From: Nitrososphaerota archaeon
GTDB taxonomy: Archaea; Thermoproteota; Nitrososphaeria; Nitrososphaerales; Nitrosopumilaceae
DNA: 64,000 bases
Reading direction: 5' to 3'
Assembly (NCBI GenBank): GCA_026708305.1
Contig: JAPOVD010000001.1
Span: forward strand, 159,497-223,496
Under the pieces are notes generated by a model. It made no database searches. It saw only the letters and a program-made list of their open reading frames with translations, and was not told the DNA's origin. Below, one piece after another: positions 19,037 to 28,104 of the stretch. A program made the position numbers and the translations under genes. Position 1 is the stretch's first letter. Each line of letters starts with the position of its first letter.

Positions 19037-19990
19037 ATGAATCTTCGTAATCTAATGATAAATAATGTGAAAGATTTATCAATAGATAATGATACCAATG
19101 TAACACAGATTTTTAATGAATTGTTATGTTCAGGTGGATTCCAATCAAAAAATTTAGCCGAAGGATTTAACATTTTATCTTCCATGATTAATGATAAAAA
19201 ATGTTTAAGATTTTGTTCTTTTGTAGGATCAATTATATCTACTGGTCTTCGCGGAATAATTAGAGATATGATCAAAAAAAAATGGTTTGATGTAGTTATA
19301 ACAACATGTGGTGCTTTAGATCATGATATAGCTAGATACTATGCTAAGTATAAAAGTGGGAATTTTGCATCTAATGATAAAAAATTAGCAAATGATAACA
19401 TTCATAGATTAGGTAATATTTTGATACCGTCAAATAACTATGGCCAAATAATTGAAAATAAAATGCAATTATTTTTAAAAAACAACAATTATTCTAATGG
19501 CGATAATATTGCTGTATCAGATGTAACTAAACTGATAGGCAAAAATATGGGAGAAGAGTCATTTTTGTATTGGGCATATAAAAATGATATACCTGTTATA
19601 GTACCAGGAATAATGGACGGAGCAGTAGGAACACAAATTTGGTTATTTATACAAAGAAATCAAAATCTAAGATTAAATATAACTTCTGATTCTGATCTTC
19701 TTTCCAGCATGGTATTTAAGGCAAAAAAATCTGGCGCGTTCATGGTAGGAGGTGGAATATCAAAACACCACACTCTATGGTGGAATCAATATAAAGGAGG
19801 ATTAGACTATGCAGTCTATATAACAACATCTGAAGAGTTTGATGGTAGTTCCAGTGGTGCCACTATAAGCGAAGCTATATCATGGGGTAAAGTCAAGCAG
19901 GATGCAAAACAAACTACAATCCACGCAGAAGCTACTACTGTATTACCTTTTCTTTATAGAGGATTATTAGATAAAGTTAAAAGTAATTAA
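19037..19990 (+). CDS. dys: Deoxyhypusine synthase
   Basis: A 317-aa deoxyhypusine synthase. Diagnostic segments are FVGSIISTGLRGIIRDMI, VITTCGALDHDIAR, VGGGISKHHTLWWN, EFDGSSSGATISEAISWGKV with catalytic Lys285, and HAEATTVLPFL. It transfers an aminobutyl group from spermidine to a lysine of aIF5A. It is divergent from the inositol phosphate synthase gene across ~50 bp. The pyruvoyl arginine decarboxylase at 35689-36243 could help supply the polyamine substrate. Confidence 0.96.
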   Translation: MNLRNLMINNVKDLSIDNDTNVTQIFNELLCSGGFQSKNLAEGFNILSSMINDKKCLRFCSFVGSIISTGLRGIIRDMIKKKWFDVVITTCGALDHDIARYYAKYKSGNFASNDKKLANDNIHRLGNILIPSNNYGQIIENKMQLFLKNNNYSNGDNIAVSDVTKLIGKNMGEESFLYWAYKNDIPVIVPGIMDGAVGTQIWLFIQRNQNLRLNITSDSDLLSSMVFKAKKSGAFMVGGGISKHHTLWWNQYKGGLDYAVYITTSEEFDGSSSGATISEAISWGKVKQDAKQTTIHAEATTVLPFLYRGLLDKVKSN

Positions 19991-19999
19991 CCATGTAAA

Positions 20000-20389
20000 T
20001 TATTTTTTTATATCTATTTCAATGGCAGACACATTTCTTTGTTTACCGTCTTGAGATGTTAATAAATCAGAAGAAATTCTTATACCACCAAGTTTATACC
20101 CCACAGTATTCATTCTTTTAATAATCATTTGAGAAACGTCTACTGCTTGTGTAATACGCTTACCACGTGCTTTAATGGTAACAGTTTGTTGATTAGATAA
20201 CTGTGTTAAAGTAGCTGTAACATATGTCATTATAGGTTTAGCACCAATGAAAATCACATTACGGACATAAGCATCATGTGTTTCTTGAGAAGGTGTAGCT
20301 ATCAATTTTTTTGAATTTTCAGCTTGTTTAAATTCTAAAAAAATTTCTTCAGCATCTGTTGGTTTTTTATTGACATTATCCATTTTCAA
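20000..20389 (-). CDS. albA: DNA/RNA-binding protein Alba
   Basis: A 129-aa Alba protein with an N-terminal extension of ~35 residues. The core begins VRNVIFIGAKPIMTYVTATL and includes VTIKARGKRITQAVDVSQMI and VGYKLGGIRISSDLL. Alba coats DNA or binds RNA as a dimer. The gene converges on the deoxyhypusine synthase gene, whose stop lies 9 bp from its own. Confidence 0.92.
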   Translation of the reverse strand: MKMDNVNKKPTDAEEIFLEFKQAENSKKLIATPSQETHDAYVRNVIFIGAKPIMTYVTATLTQLSNQQTVTIKARGKRITQAVDVSQMIIKRMNTVGYKLGGIRISSDLLTSQDGKQRNVSAIEIDIKK

Positions 20390-20408
20390 AATGAAACAAT
20401 CAATGAGG

Positions 20409-20654
20409 TTATTTAATGTTTAATTTATTTTGTGCGTATTTTTGTAATATCATATCTAAATTTTTACCATCCATTTTTTTGACTTTATTTACTAAATCAG
20501 TTTCTACTATTTCAAAACAATTTAAGAACAAGTTCTGGTCTCTATAAAAAAGAAATATTTTATTGTCATAAATACAGTAATATAATTTTTCTATGATCAT
20601 GTCTGAAATTCTAACATTGATTTTAGATTGCGATATTTGTATTGGATATTGCAT
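20409..20654 (-). CDS. Small hypothetical protein
   Basis: An open frame extends back to 20696, but an ATG at 20654 gives an 81-aa protein that avoids the divergent dinB start at 20695, so I prefer it. The sequence starts MQYPIQISQSK and ends in a basic helix with KKMDGKNLDMILQKYAQNK. No family is recognised. It is 19 bp from the alba start on the same strand and may be co-transcribed with alba. Confidence 0.6.
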   Translation of the reverse strand: MQYPIQISQSKINVRISDMIIEKLYYCIYDNKIFLFYRDQNLFLNCFEIVETDLVNKVKKMDGKNLDMILQKYAQNKLNIK

Positions 20655-20694
20655 AAGAATATGAAAGTTTATTATAATATATTTTATTTTAATC

Positions 20695-21783
20695 ATGATG
20701 CATAAGATAATAATGCATATAGATTTAGATTATTTTTTTGCACAATGTGAAGAATTACGTAATCCAACAATAAAAACAAAACCTGTGGTAGTATGTGTAT
20801 TTTCGAACAGAGGAAACAATAGCGGAGTAGTTGCAACATCAAATTATATCGCACGAAGATATCAAGTAAAATCTGGAATCCCAATTATAATAGCTAAAAA
20901 AAAACTAACTGGCACAAATGCAGTATTTCTAAAGTCAGATTATCATCATTATTCCAGAATTTCAGTCAAAATAATGAATATTATCAAAAAATATGCCGAT
21001 ATGTTTGAATATGTAGGAAAAGATGAAGCGTATTTAGATATATCAAAAACATCCAATGAAAATTATAAACAAGCTGAATTACTTGCATATAAAATTAAAA
21101 ATAAAATTTTTAACGAAACCAAGCTAACATGTTCAATTGGTGTATCTCACAATAAATTATTAGCAAAAATTGCGTCGTCATATAAAAAACCATCTGGTTT
21201 GACCATTGTGAAACCAGAAAATACAAATTATTTTTTAAGCCAACTAGAAATTTCTAAAATACCAAAAATTGGATCAAAAACAATTAAAAAAATGAAAGAA
21301 ATGAACATACATACAATATATGAATTAAAAAAACTAGATATTTTTAAAATGAATAAAACATTTGGAAAAAAAATTGGCACATATATACATAATTCAGCTC
21401 GAGGCATATGTAACGAAAAAGTAAAGATCAAAGATATAAATCAAATTAGCAAAATTATAACTTTATCTCGTAATTCAAATGAATATGAATATATTTTACA
21501 AAAATTATTTTATGTTTGTAAAAAATTACATGAGATTATAATTAAAAAAAATAAATTATTTAAAAATGTGACCATACAATTAGTTCAATCAAATTTAACA
21601 AATAAAATTGTGTCCAAAAAATTATTGAGAAGTACAAATGACATGTGGGAATTAAAAAATATAATAAAAAAATTATTAAAAAATGTTTGGAATGAAATTA
21701 ATAATAAAATACGACGAGTAGGAATAATTGTTTCAGATTTATCTACTCGTACTAACCAAGAGAAAATTGTCAATTTCTTTTAA
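20695..21783 (+). CDS. dinB: Y-family DNA polymerase IV (DinB) with C-terminal PCNA-binding motif
   Basis: A 362-aa translesion polymerase. Catalytic motifs are MHIDLDYFFAQCEELRN near the start and YVGKDEAYLDIS near residue 105 (acidic D-E pair). Tandem helix-hairpin-helix follows near KIPKIGSKTIKKM, then the little-finger domain. The last eight residues QEKIVNFF match the PIP-box pattern Q-x-x-h-x-x-F-F for docking on the sliding clamp PCNA. The gene overlaps the convergent archaeosortase-like gene by 4 bp. Confidence 0.96.
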   Translation: MMHKIIMHIDLDYFFAQCEELRNPTIKTKPVVVCVFSNRGNNSGVVATSNYIARRYQVKSGIPIIIAKKKLTGTNAVFLKSDYHHYSRISVKIMNIIKKYADMFEYVGKDEAYLDISKTSNENYKQAELLAYKIKNKIFNETKLTCSIGVSHNKLLAKIASSYKKPSGLTIVKPENTNYFLSQLEISKIPKIGSKTIKKMKEMNIHTIYELKKLDIFKMNKTFGKKIGTYIHNSARGICNEKVKIKDINQISKIITLSRNSNEYEYILQKLFYVCKKLHEIIIKKNKLFKNVTIQLVQSNLTNKIVSKKLLRSTNDMWELKNIIKKLLKNVWNEINNKIRRVGIIVSDLSTRTNQEKIVNFF

Positions 21784-22688
21784 TTTTTTGATTTCTTGTA
21801 TTCTATTGCTGTTACTATTAACAAAAAAATAATTAACCATGGAATAAATATTATCTCACCTGCCACAGAATGAAATTCTTCGAATTTAATTGGATTAGAT
21901 GAGATCTTTAATACAAATATCGATAATAGAAATATTCTAAGTATGTTAGCTAGTATAGTTCCAATTATACCAATAATGAAATAGATGAATTTATTAGTAG
22001 CAGTTATATTCATTTTGAGCAGAAATGCTATCATCACTAATGAATAAATGATAATGCTATGTACTCCTGCTGATGGCCAAAACACTTGCAATGCAAAAGG
22101 TCCGTGATCACCGTCAAGAAATAATAAGTTATTTTTTGCTATTATAGTACCAATTCCAAAAATTGTTATCAAATTTGCATTAATTTGTACAATGTATGGA
22201 ACAAAATATTGTAATGCACCTAATGTATCATAAGGAAATATTGCATCTAGAAATAGTATTATAGAATTACCAAATAAAAAAATAGGAGATGCTGGAGCTA
22301 ATTTTAGCCATTTTGAACCTAAAAATATACTTAAAATTGAACTTACAAAAATAGCCATAACCAAAAAATCCCACATAGTCAACCAAGAAAATGATAAATT
22401 GATGTCATATAATGATATTAAATAATTAAAATAATCTTCAAGTCCACGATCAAGAAATACAAAATAGGAAACTGTGCACATTATTGCTGATATTGCTAAA
22501 ATAAATTTTGTTTTACTTACATTAATACTAGGAATCAAAAATAATTCTACAAAAACAAATGTTAATGCAAAAATGAATCCACCTCTACCTTGATTCCAGC
22601 TAAGGTTAAAGCTATCAGGTTGAAGAATAATTACAAATAGAACTGGTAAAACCAACATTAAGACTATATGGATATTTCTATTGTTCAA
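21780..22688 (-). CDS. Archaeosortase/exosortase-family membrane protein with Ser at the Cys position
   Basis: A 302-aa integral membrane protein with about eight hydrophobic helices. The exosortase/archaeosortase pattern is visible: a nucleophile segment FWPSAGVHS, an Arg in ANILRIFLL (Arg251) and a His in FHSVAGEIIF (His273). In most of the family the first segment holds a Cys; here it is Ser206. These proteins are thought to cleave C-terminal sorting signals of exported proteins. I recall that a thaumarchaeal branch with this replacement exists but cannot verify it here. Its target proteins are not evident in the window. Confidence 0.8.
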   Translation of the reverse strand: MNNRNIHIVLMLVLPVLFVIILQPDSFNLSWNQGRGGFIFALTFVFVELFLIPSINVSKTKFILAISAIMCTVSYFVFLDRGLEDYFNYLISLYDINLSFSWLTMWDFLVMAIFVSSILSIFLGSKWLKLAPASPIFLFGNSIILFLDAIFPYDTLGALQYFVPYIVQINANLITIFGIGTIIAKNNLLFLDGDHGPFALQVFWPSAGVHSIIIYSLVMIAFLLKMNITATNKFIYFIIGIIGTILANILRIFLLSIFVLKISSNPIKFEEFHSVAGEIIFIPWLIIFLLIVTAIEYKKSKN

Positions 22689-22803
22689 TTAATGATATTA
22701 ATTCATTAGCAAATTAAATTTAACTTTATAAAATAATTAAGTACAATCTTGTAATATCAAATAGTTAAAAACAATAAAATAATGAATATGTTTTTTAATT
22801 AAG

Positions 22804-23667
22804 ATGACAGATATAGGAATCATAGGCACTGGCATGTTAGGATGTGCCATATGCAAACGATTATTAAAATTAGGATTTAAATTAACTGTATATAATAGAA
22901 CTAAATCAAAAGCTGATAATCTGGTTAAATTAGGTGCAACTATAGCAAATACTCCTAAAGATATAGCACTAAATTCAAATGTGATATTAACAGTAGTAAC
23001 TGATTCCCATTCTGTTAATTCCATATCATTTGGAAAAAATGGTATAGTATTCGGGAAGCATAAAGGATTAGTAGTATTTGACATAAGCACTATAAATCCA
23101 ATACACTCTATTAAAATAGCACAAAAATTTTCAAAATATAATATAGAAATGTTAGATGCTCCAGTTATGGGAGGTCCAAACGTTGCAGTAAATGGCAAAC
23201 TTATTATGATGATATCAGGTAAAAAAAAAATTTATGAAAAATACAAGCAGATCCTTAACTGTATTGCAAATAAAACATTTTATTTAGGAAAATATGGAAC
23301 ATCGCATTTGATAAAACTAGCATTGAATATACAAATTGCGTTTCTAGCTGTTTCAATTTCTGAAGGAATACTTCTTACTAAAAAATCATCAATAGACCCA
23401 AAATTATTTTTACATATACTCAATTCTACATATTTTAAAACTGGAATGAGTGAAAATAAAGCATATAAAATGATAGACAATAGTTTTCAACCAACATTTA
23501 CATTGAAAAATTTAAAAAAAGATTTGGATACAGTTATATCAACAGCACATAGTTTAAACTTAAAATTACCAATAACAAAAAATATTAACAACCTATACAA
23601 AAATGCTTTTAATAGTGGATTTGGAGAATTAGATTACACTGGCATTTTTAAGTATTTGACTAAATAG
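22804..23667 (+). CDS. NAD(P)-dependent beta-hydroxyacid dehydrogenase (3-hydroxyisobutyrate dehydrogenase family)
   Basis: A 287-aa enzyme. The N-terminal Rossmann motif is IGIIGTGMLGCAICKRLL with VYNRTKSKADNL; the signature LDAPVMGGPNVAVNGKLIM and the catalytic-Lys segment SHLIKLALNIQ follow. Family members oxidise or reduce 3-hydroxyisobutyrate, tartronate or succinic/glyoxylic semialdehydes. Substrate cannot be told by eye. In thaumarchaea a role in semialdehyde reduction is conceivable but unsupported here. Confidence 0.88.
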   Translation: MTDIGIIGTGMLGCAICKRLLKLGFKLTVYNRTKSKADNLVKLGATIANTPKDIALNSNVILTVVTDSHSVNSISFGKNGIVFGKHKGLVVFDISTINPIHSIKIAQKFSKYNIEMLDAPVMGGPNVAVNGKLIMMISGKKKIYEKYKQILNCIANKTFYLGKYGTSHLIKLALNIQIAFLAVSISEGILLTKKSSIDPKLFLHILNSTYFKTGMSENKAYKMIDNSFQPTFTLKNLKKDLDTVISTAHSLNLKLPITKNINNLYKNAFNSGFGELDYTGIFKYLTK

Positions 23668-23684
23668 AAAAAAATACAGCTAAT

Positions 23685-24647
23685 TTATTTATGTAATGGT
23701 TCAGAATCAATTCCTATTTTGTTAAGATGGTTTGAAAATTCTTTAGTAAATCCATGAATAGTATAAACCTTTTCAGCTTTTGTTCTATGTACTAGGTCCA
23801 CAAGCTCATTAAAATCACAATGATCACTCAATGAAAAAGAATAGTCATGTTGTCTTCCAAAATAAAATCTTTTTGAATTGGCCCATCCAGTAAAACCAAT
23901 TGTAACTGCACCAAATTTAGATTTCATTCTGGCTACAAATTGATTTTTTTCTGAAAAAAATGGAGCTATCATTATCCATGGTTTTTTATACAGCAATCCG
24001 CATTTCTCTGCTTCCATATCACTAATCCCAGATTTTAGATCCATTCCAAGTTTAATACATAAATCATTAATTTGTTTGACTTTATGTTGATAATAAATAG
24101 GCGTCCAATGTGAAAACAGCTTCGTTAAAATTTGAGCTTTTCCAAAAGCATGTCCTAATAATAACACAGGTATTCCTTTAGAATATAATCTAGAAATTAA
24201 TTTATTGACATTTCTTACTATTTCTGACAGTTTTGGAAAGGCAAATTCTGGCAGTCCAAAAGTGCATTCTGTGATTAATGTTTTACATTCAGGAATTTGA
24301 TTATTTTTAGTTATTCTTTCATCACGGATACAAATATCTCCAGTATAAAATGTATCATTGAATAACAAGCCTTTCGATCCTATTACATGACCAGTATCAA
24401 TTAATGAGAATCCATTTAGAGAATTGGTAAAGTTTTTCATATCAATACCATACAAACTTGCAATTTTGGTTGTTTCAATAGATGTAAGTATGATTCCGTC
24501 ATTATTAATAACAGTAGGAAGATGATCTTTGTGTGCATGTGATATGAAATTTATTGATTTTGGTATAAGGTGTTTTGGATCTAAGTTTATGGATAAATTT
24601 TTTGTTTTACAACATACGCCGTTTTTAGTATAATTTATTTGCATCAC
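23685..24647 (-). CDS. Metallo-beta-lactamase-fold RNA/DNA processing exonuclease-like protein
   Basis: A 320-aa protein. Metal-binding motif SHAHKDHLP is near residue 35; TGDICIRDERI carries the Asp ligand; TLITECTFG, LLLGHAFGKAQIL, SDHCDFNELVDLV and YTIHGFTKEF follow. The beta-CASP-like middle region resembles the Cft2/Ysh1 3'-end processing family and DNA-ligase-associated exonucleases. No ligase is adjacent. It would act on nucleic acids, but whether RNA or DNA is unclear. Confidence 0.85.
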   Translation of the reverse strand: MMQINYTKNGVCCKTKNLSINLDPKHLIPKSINFISHAHKDHLPTVINNDGIILTSIETTKIASLYGIDMKNFTNSLNGFSLIDTGHVIGSKGLLFNDTFYTGDICIRDERITKNNQIPECKTLITECTFGLPEFAFPKLSEIVRNVNKLISRLYSKGIPVLLLGHAFGKAQILTKLFSHWTPIYYQHKVKQINDLCIKLGMDLKSGISDMEAEKCGLLYKKPWIMIAPFFSEKNQFVARMKSKFGAVTIGFTGWANSKRFYFGRQHDYSFSLSDHCDFNELVDLVHRTKAEKVYTIHGFTKEFSNHLNKIGIDSEPLHK

Positions 24648-24698
24648 ATTGACGAATTAATTGTTTGATATAAATTACTGGTTTAGTGATTATACAAA

Positions 24699-25307
24699 AT
24701 GATAAATTTAGCTATTTTAATTTCAGGTAGAGGAAGCAATATGAGGGCGATACTAAAATTTGCATCTAAAAAGAAAACAATAAACCCAGTAATTGTAATT
24801 TCTAATAATCATCTTGCTCCAGGAATAAAGATAGCTTCAAAATTTGGAATTCAAACCGAAATAATAGAGAATACTAAAGATCAAAACGTTTATGACAAAA
24901 AATTGCTAACCACATTAAAAAAATATGATGTAACTCCAAAAAATGGTTTAATATGCTTAGCAGGTTTTATGCGGATTTTAAGTAATGACTTCATCAAAAA
25001 ATATAAAAACAGAATTATAAATATTCACCCTTCTTTACTTCCTGCATTTCATGGATTAAACGCACAAAAACAAGCCATACAATATGGAGTTAAGTATAGT
25101 GGCTGTACAGTTCATTTAGTAGATTCAGGGATAGATACCGGGCCTATAATTCTACAGGCAATAACAAAAGTAGATGAACACGATAATATTGTATCACTAT
25201 CAAAGAAAATCTTATCTAAAGAACATCAAATATACGTACGCGCCATAGAATTATTTGCAGCAAAAAAAATATGTATAAAAGGTAGAATTGTAAAAATAAA
25301 CAAATAG
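24699..25307 (+). CDS. purN: Phosphoribosylglycinamide formyltransferase
   Basis: A 202-aa PurN. N-terminal LAILISGRGSNMRAIL, the formyl-folate motif IINIHPSLLPAFHG and GCTVHLVDSGIDTGPII are all present with the catalytic Asn, His and Asp in context. It transfers formyl from 10-formyl-THF to GAR in purine synthesis. It leads a run with folD and the cyclo-ligase on the same strand, with purD convergent, making this a purine/folate one-carbon cluster. Confidence 0.96.
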   Translation: MINLAILISGRGSNMRAILKFASKKKTINPVIVISNNHLAPGIKIASKFGIQTEIIENTKDQNVYDKKLLTTLKKYDVTPKNGLICLAGFMRILSNDFIKKYKNRIINIHPSLLPAFHGLNAQKQAIQYGVKYSGCTVHLVDSGIDTGPIILQAITKVDEHDNIVSLSKKILSKEHQIYVRAIELFAAKKICIKGRIVKINK

Positions 25308-25358
25308 TTTTATTTGTATTTTGGAAGAGATTAATTACATCAATAGTTTGTAAGTAAT

Positions 25359-26204
25359 ATGACTGGAATAAAAATTGATGGCATACAAATATCAACAAAA
25401 ATTAAGCTGCAAGTAAAAAAAAAAATTAAAGAGTTGAAATCACGTGGCATACAACCATGTCTAGCAACTATATTGGTTGGCAATAATCTTGCATCATTAA
25501 CATATATAAAAAATAAACATACAGCATGTAAAGAAGTAGGAATCAAAACAATTGATCACAAGTTACCTCAGGATGTCTCCCAAAATGATATTAATAATTT
25601 AATAGAGGCGCTTAATAAAAATGATAAAGTACATGGAATATTGGTTCAACTACCACTATCAAACACTTTAAGCAAACTTGAAACAATATCTCGAATATCA
25701 CCTAAAAAAGATGTAGATGGTCTTACTCCACACAATTTAGGAATGTTAACATTTGGTAAAAAAACTTTAGTAGCTTGTACACCTTCAGGCATATTAGAAA
25801 TATTTGATCATTACAATATTTCAATCCAAGGTAAAAATGTTGTAGTTATAAACAGAACAGAGCTTATTGGAAAACCACTGTACAATTTATTATTAAGTAG
25901 GAATGCAACCGTTATATTGTGTCATTCTTTTACAACAGATCTAAAAAAATTATGTAAAATTGGAGACATCATAATAACTGCAGTAGGAAATAGACAAAAA
26001 TTTATTTTAACTGATTATATGATTAAAAAAAACGCAATAATTATAGATGTTGCAATATCTAGGCAAGATGGTAAATTAATGGGCGACGTAGATTTTAATA
26101 AAATAATAAAAAAAGCATCATACGTAACTCCAGTACCAGGTGGAGTAGGACCCATAACAGTAGCCATGTTATTAAAAAATACTACAATTGCTGCATTGTT
26201 ATAA
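25359..26204 (+). CDS. folD: Methylene-THF dehydrogenase/methenyl-THF cyclohydrolase
   Basis: A 281-aa FolD. Signature segments are VGNNLASLTYIKNKHTACKE with the catalytic Lys, GILVQLPLS, KDVDGLTPHNLG, VINRTELIGKP and PVPGGVGPITVAMLL. It interconverts methylene- and 10-formyl-tetrahydrofolate using NAD(P). It lies 51 bp after purN and abuts the cyclo-ligase gene directly, so all three are probably one transcript. Confidence 0.97.
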   Translation: MTGIKIDGIQISTKIKLQVKKKIKELKSRGIQPCLATILVGNNLASLTYIKNKHTACKEVGIKTIDHKLPQDVSQNDINNLIEALNKNDKVHGILVQLPLSNTLSKLETISRISPKKDVDGLTPHNLGMLTFGKKTLVACTPSGILEIFDHYNISIQGKNVVVINRTELIGKPLYNLLLSRNATVILCHSFTTDLKKLCKIGDIIITAVGNRQKFILTDYMIKKNAIIIDVAISRQDGKLMGDVDFNKIIKKASYVTPVPGGVGPITVAMLLKNTTIAALL

Positions 26205-26765
26205 TTGGAAAATAAAAAATCAATATTACGAAAAATAAAACAACATGAACGTAGTTTGATTCCAAAATCCATGCGTAAATCGTTAAGCAAAAAAATTTGT
26301 GAACGAATAATCAAAACTAATTTATATAGTAAATCGAGTAATATTGGTTGTTATTATCCAATAGGTAGTGAAGTGGATGTTAGATTCATTTTCAACAATA
26401 TTTTTAACAAAAATAAAAAATTGTTTTTACCTAAAATTAAAAATAAAACAATTGAATTCTATATGGTCGAAAATTTAAAAAATTTGGAGCAAAATCAATT
26501 TGGAATTTTAGAACCCAAATACGATCAGTATGAAATGTCAAATTCGTTGGATGTAGTTATAGTTCCATCCATAGCATTGACTAGACATGGAACAAGATTA
26601 GGGTATGGTAAAGGATATTATGACAAGTTTCTTTCTCTGTATAATCATAAAACTGTTTCTCCGATATATTCAAGTCAATTAATTAATTTTATACCTACAT
26701 CAAAATATGATGTAAGTATAGACTACATAGTCACAGAAATTAGTTTTTTTAAATCTTCATATTAG
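26205..26765 (+). CDS. 5-formyltetrahydrofolate cyclo-ligase
   Basis: A 186-aa protein. GCYYPIGSEVDVRFI and TRHGTRLGYGKGYYDKFL are typical of the family; the second is the ATP/substrate loop. It converts 5-formyl-THF to methenyl-THF with ATP. The TTG start at 26205 immediately follows the folD stop codon, a zero-spacing join that implies co-translation. Its stop is 1 bp from the convergent purD stop. Confidence 0.92.
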   Translation: MENKKSILRKIKQHERSLIPKSMRKSLSKKICERIIKTNLYSKSSNIGCYYPIGSEVDVRFIFNNIFNKNKKLFLPKIKNKTIEFYMVENLKNLEQNQFGILEPKYDQYEMSNSLDVVIVPSIALTRHGTRLGYGKGYYDKFLSLYNHKTVSPIYSSQLINFIPTSKYDVSIDYIVTEISFFKSSY

Positions 26766-26766
26766 T

Positions 26767-28029
26767 TTAGTTTCCTATGTCAGTTCGATTATATTTAGAC
26801 TTCCAATTTATGTGATTTACTAAATCATATGCTTTACTTGCAGCTAATTTTCTATTTTGTCCTAATCCAGTCACACCTAAAACTCTTCCACCATTTGTTA
26901 CAAATTTTTTATTTATTTTTTTTGTTCCTGCATGGAATATAAAACAATCTGGATCATTAATTGAATTCAATCCATAAATAGTCTCATTTGTATTGTAGTT
27001 ATTGGGATATCCATCAGATGCCAAAACTACACATACAGCATGTTTCTGTTTCCAATCAAGCTGGGGCATAATGGATAATTTTTTATTTACGCATGCGTTT
27101 AGATAATCATATAAATTTGAATTTAATCTCATCATTATAGATTGACATTCTGGATCACCCATTCTTGCATTAAATTCTAGAACATAAGGATCATCATCAT
27201 GTAATATAACTCCAGCGTATAGGAATCCAACAAACGGGCGTCCCATTTTTTTCATGCTCCATATAACACGTAACATTATTTGATTTAATTTTTTTTCAAT
27301 TCTTTCGTCTATATTTGCTGGCGAATATGATCCCATTCCTCCTGTATTGTCTCCTTCATCTTGATCATAAATTCGTTTATAGTCTTTGCTTGTAACCAAC
27401 GGAATCATGTGATCACCATCAGATAGTACAATGTATGATAATTCATTTCCATGCAAATATTCTTCAATGACTATTTTAGTACCAGCATTACCAAATTTTT
27501 TTTGTTGTAACATTTTATTAAGCACAGAAGATGATTTTGATATATCATTACAAATAAAAACTCCTTTTCCTGATGCTAAACCATCAGTTTTTATTACTAT
27601 TGGATGATGAGTTGATTGTACATATTGCATTGCATATTCATAATTATCAAATATTTCGAATTTTGCAGTTGGGATATTGTGTTTGGTCATGAACTTTTTA
27701 GACCAAATTTTACTAGATTCTATTCTGGTAGCCAAACGAGTAGGGCCAAAAATTTTTAAATTTTTTTTCTTAAATTCATTTACAATGCCAAGCTCTAATG
27801 GCAATTCAGGACCTACAATAGTAAAACAATCATGAATTAATGCAAATTTTAGTAGTTTATCTATATTATTTATAGGTATGTTAACATTGACATGCGTACC
27901 GCCATTACCCGGAGCAAAATATACTTTATCAACACCATCACATTTAGATAGTTTCCATCCCAATGCGTGCTCTCGTCCACCAGAACCAACAACGAGTATA
28001 TTAGTCACATAATAATAATATGCAGACAT
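26767..28029 (-). CDS. purD: Phosphoribosylamine-glycine ligase
   Basis: A 420-aa PurD of normal length with ATP-grasp fold. NILVVGSGGREHALGWKL at the start, FGPTRLATRIESSK, VIKTDGLASGKGVF, GDNTGGMGSYSPA and EFNARMGDPECQ are diagnostic. It makes glycinamide ribonucleotide, the substrate of PurN encoded on the opposite strand just upstream of folD. The ATG at 28029 gives a short N-terminal extension; a GTG seven codons in (VTNILVV) is an alternative start. Confidence 0.96.
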   Translation of the reverse strand: MSAYYYYVTNILVVGSGGREHALGWKLSKCDGVDKVYFAPGNGGTHVNVNIPINNIDKLLKFALIHDCFTIVGPELPLELGIVNEFKKKNLKIFGPTRLATRIESSKIWSKKFMTKHNIPTAKFEIFDNYEYAMQYVQSTHHPIVIKTDGLASGKGVFICNDISKSSSVLNKMLQQKKFGNAGTKIVIEEYLHGNELSYIVLSDGDHMIPLVTSKDYKRIYDQDEGDNTGGMGSYSPANIDERIEKKLNQIMLRVIWSMKKMGRPFVGFLYAGVILHDDDPYVLEFNARMGDPECQSIMMRLNSNLYDYLNACVNKKLSIMPQLDWKQKHAVCVVLASDGYPNNYNTNETIYGLNSINDPDCFIFHAGTKKINKKFVTNGGRVLGVTGLGQNRKLAASKAYDLVNHINWKSKYNRTDIGN

Positions 28030-28104
28030 GTATAATTACATTATTAAAATCGTTATGCAAATGACTTACTTTATAATGTCATAATAACAATATAAAAAAT
28101 ACAC

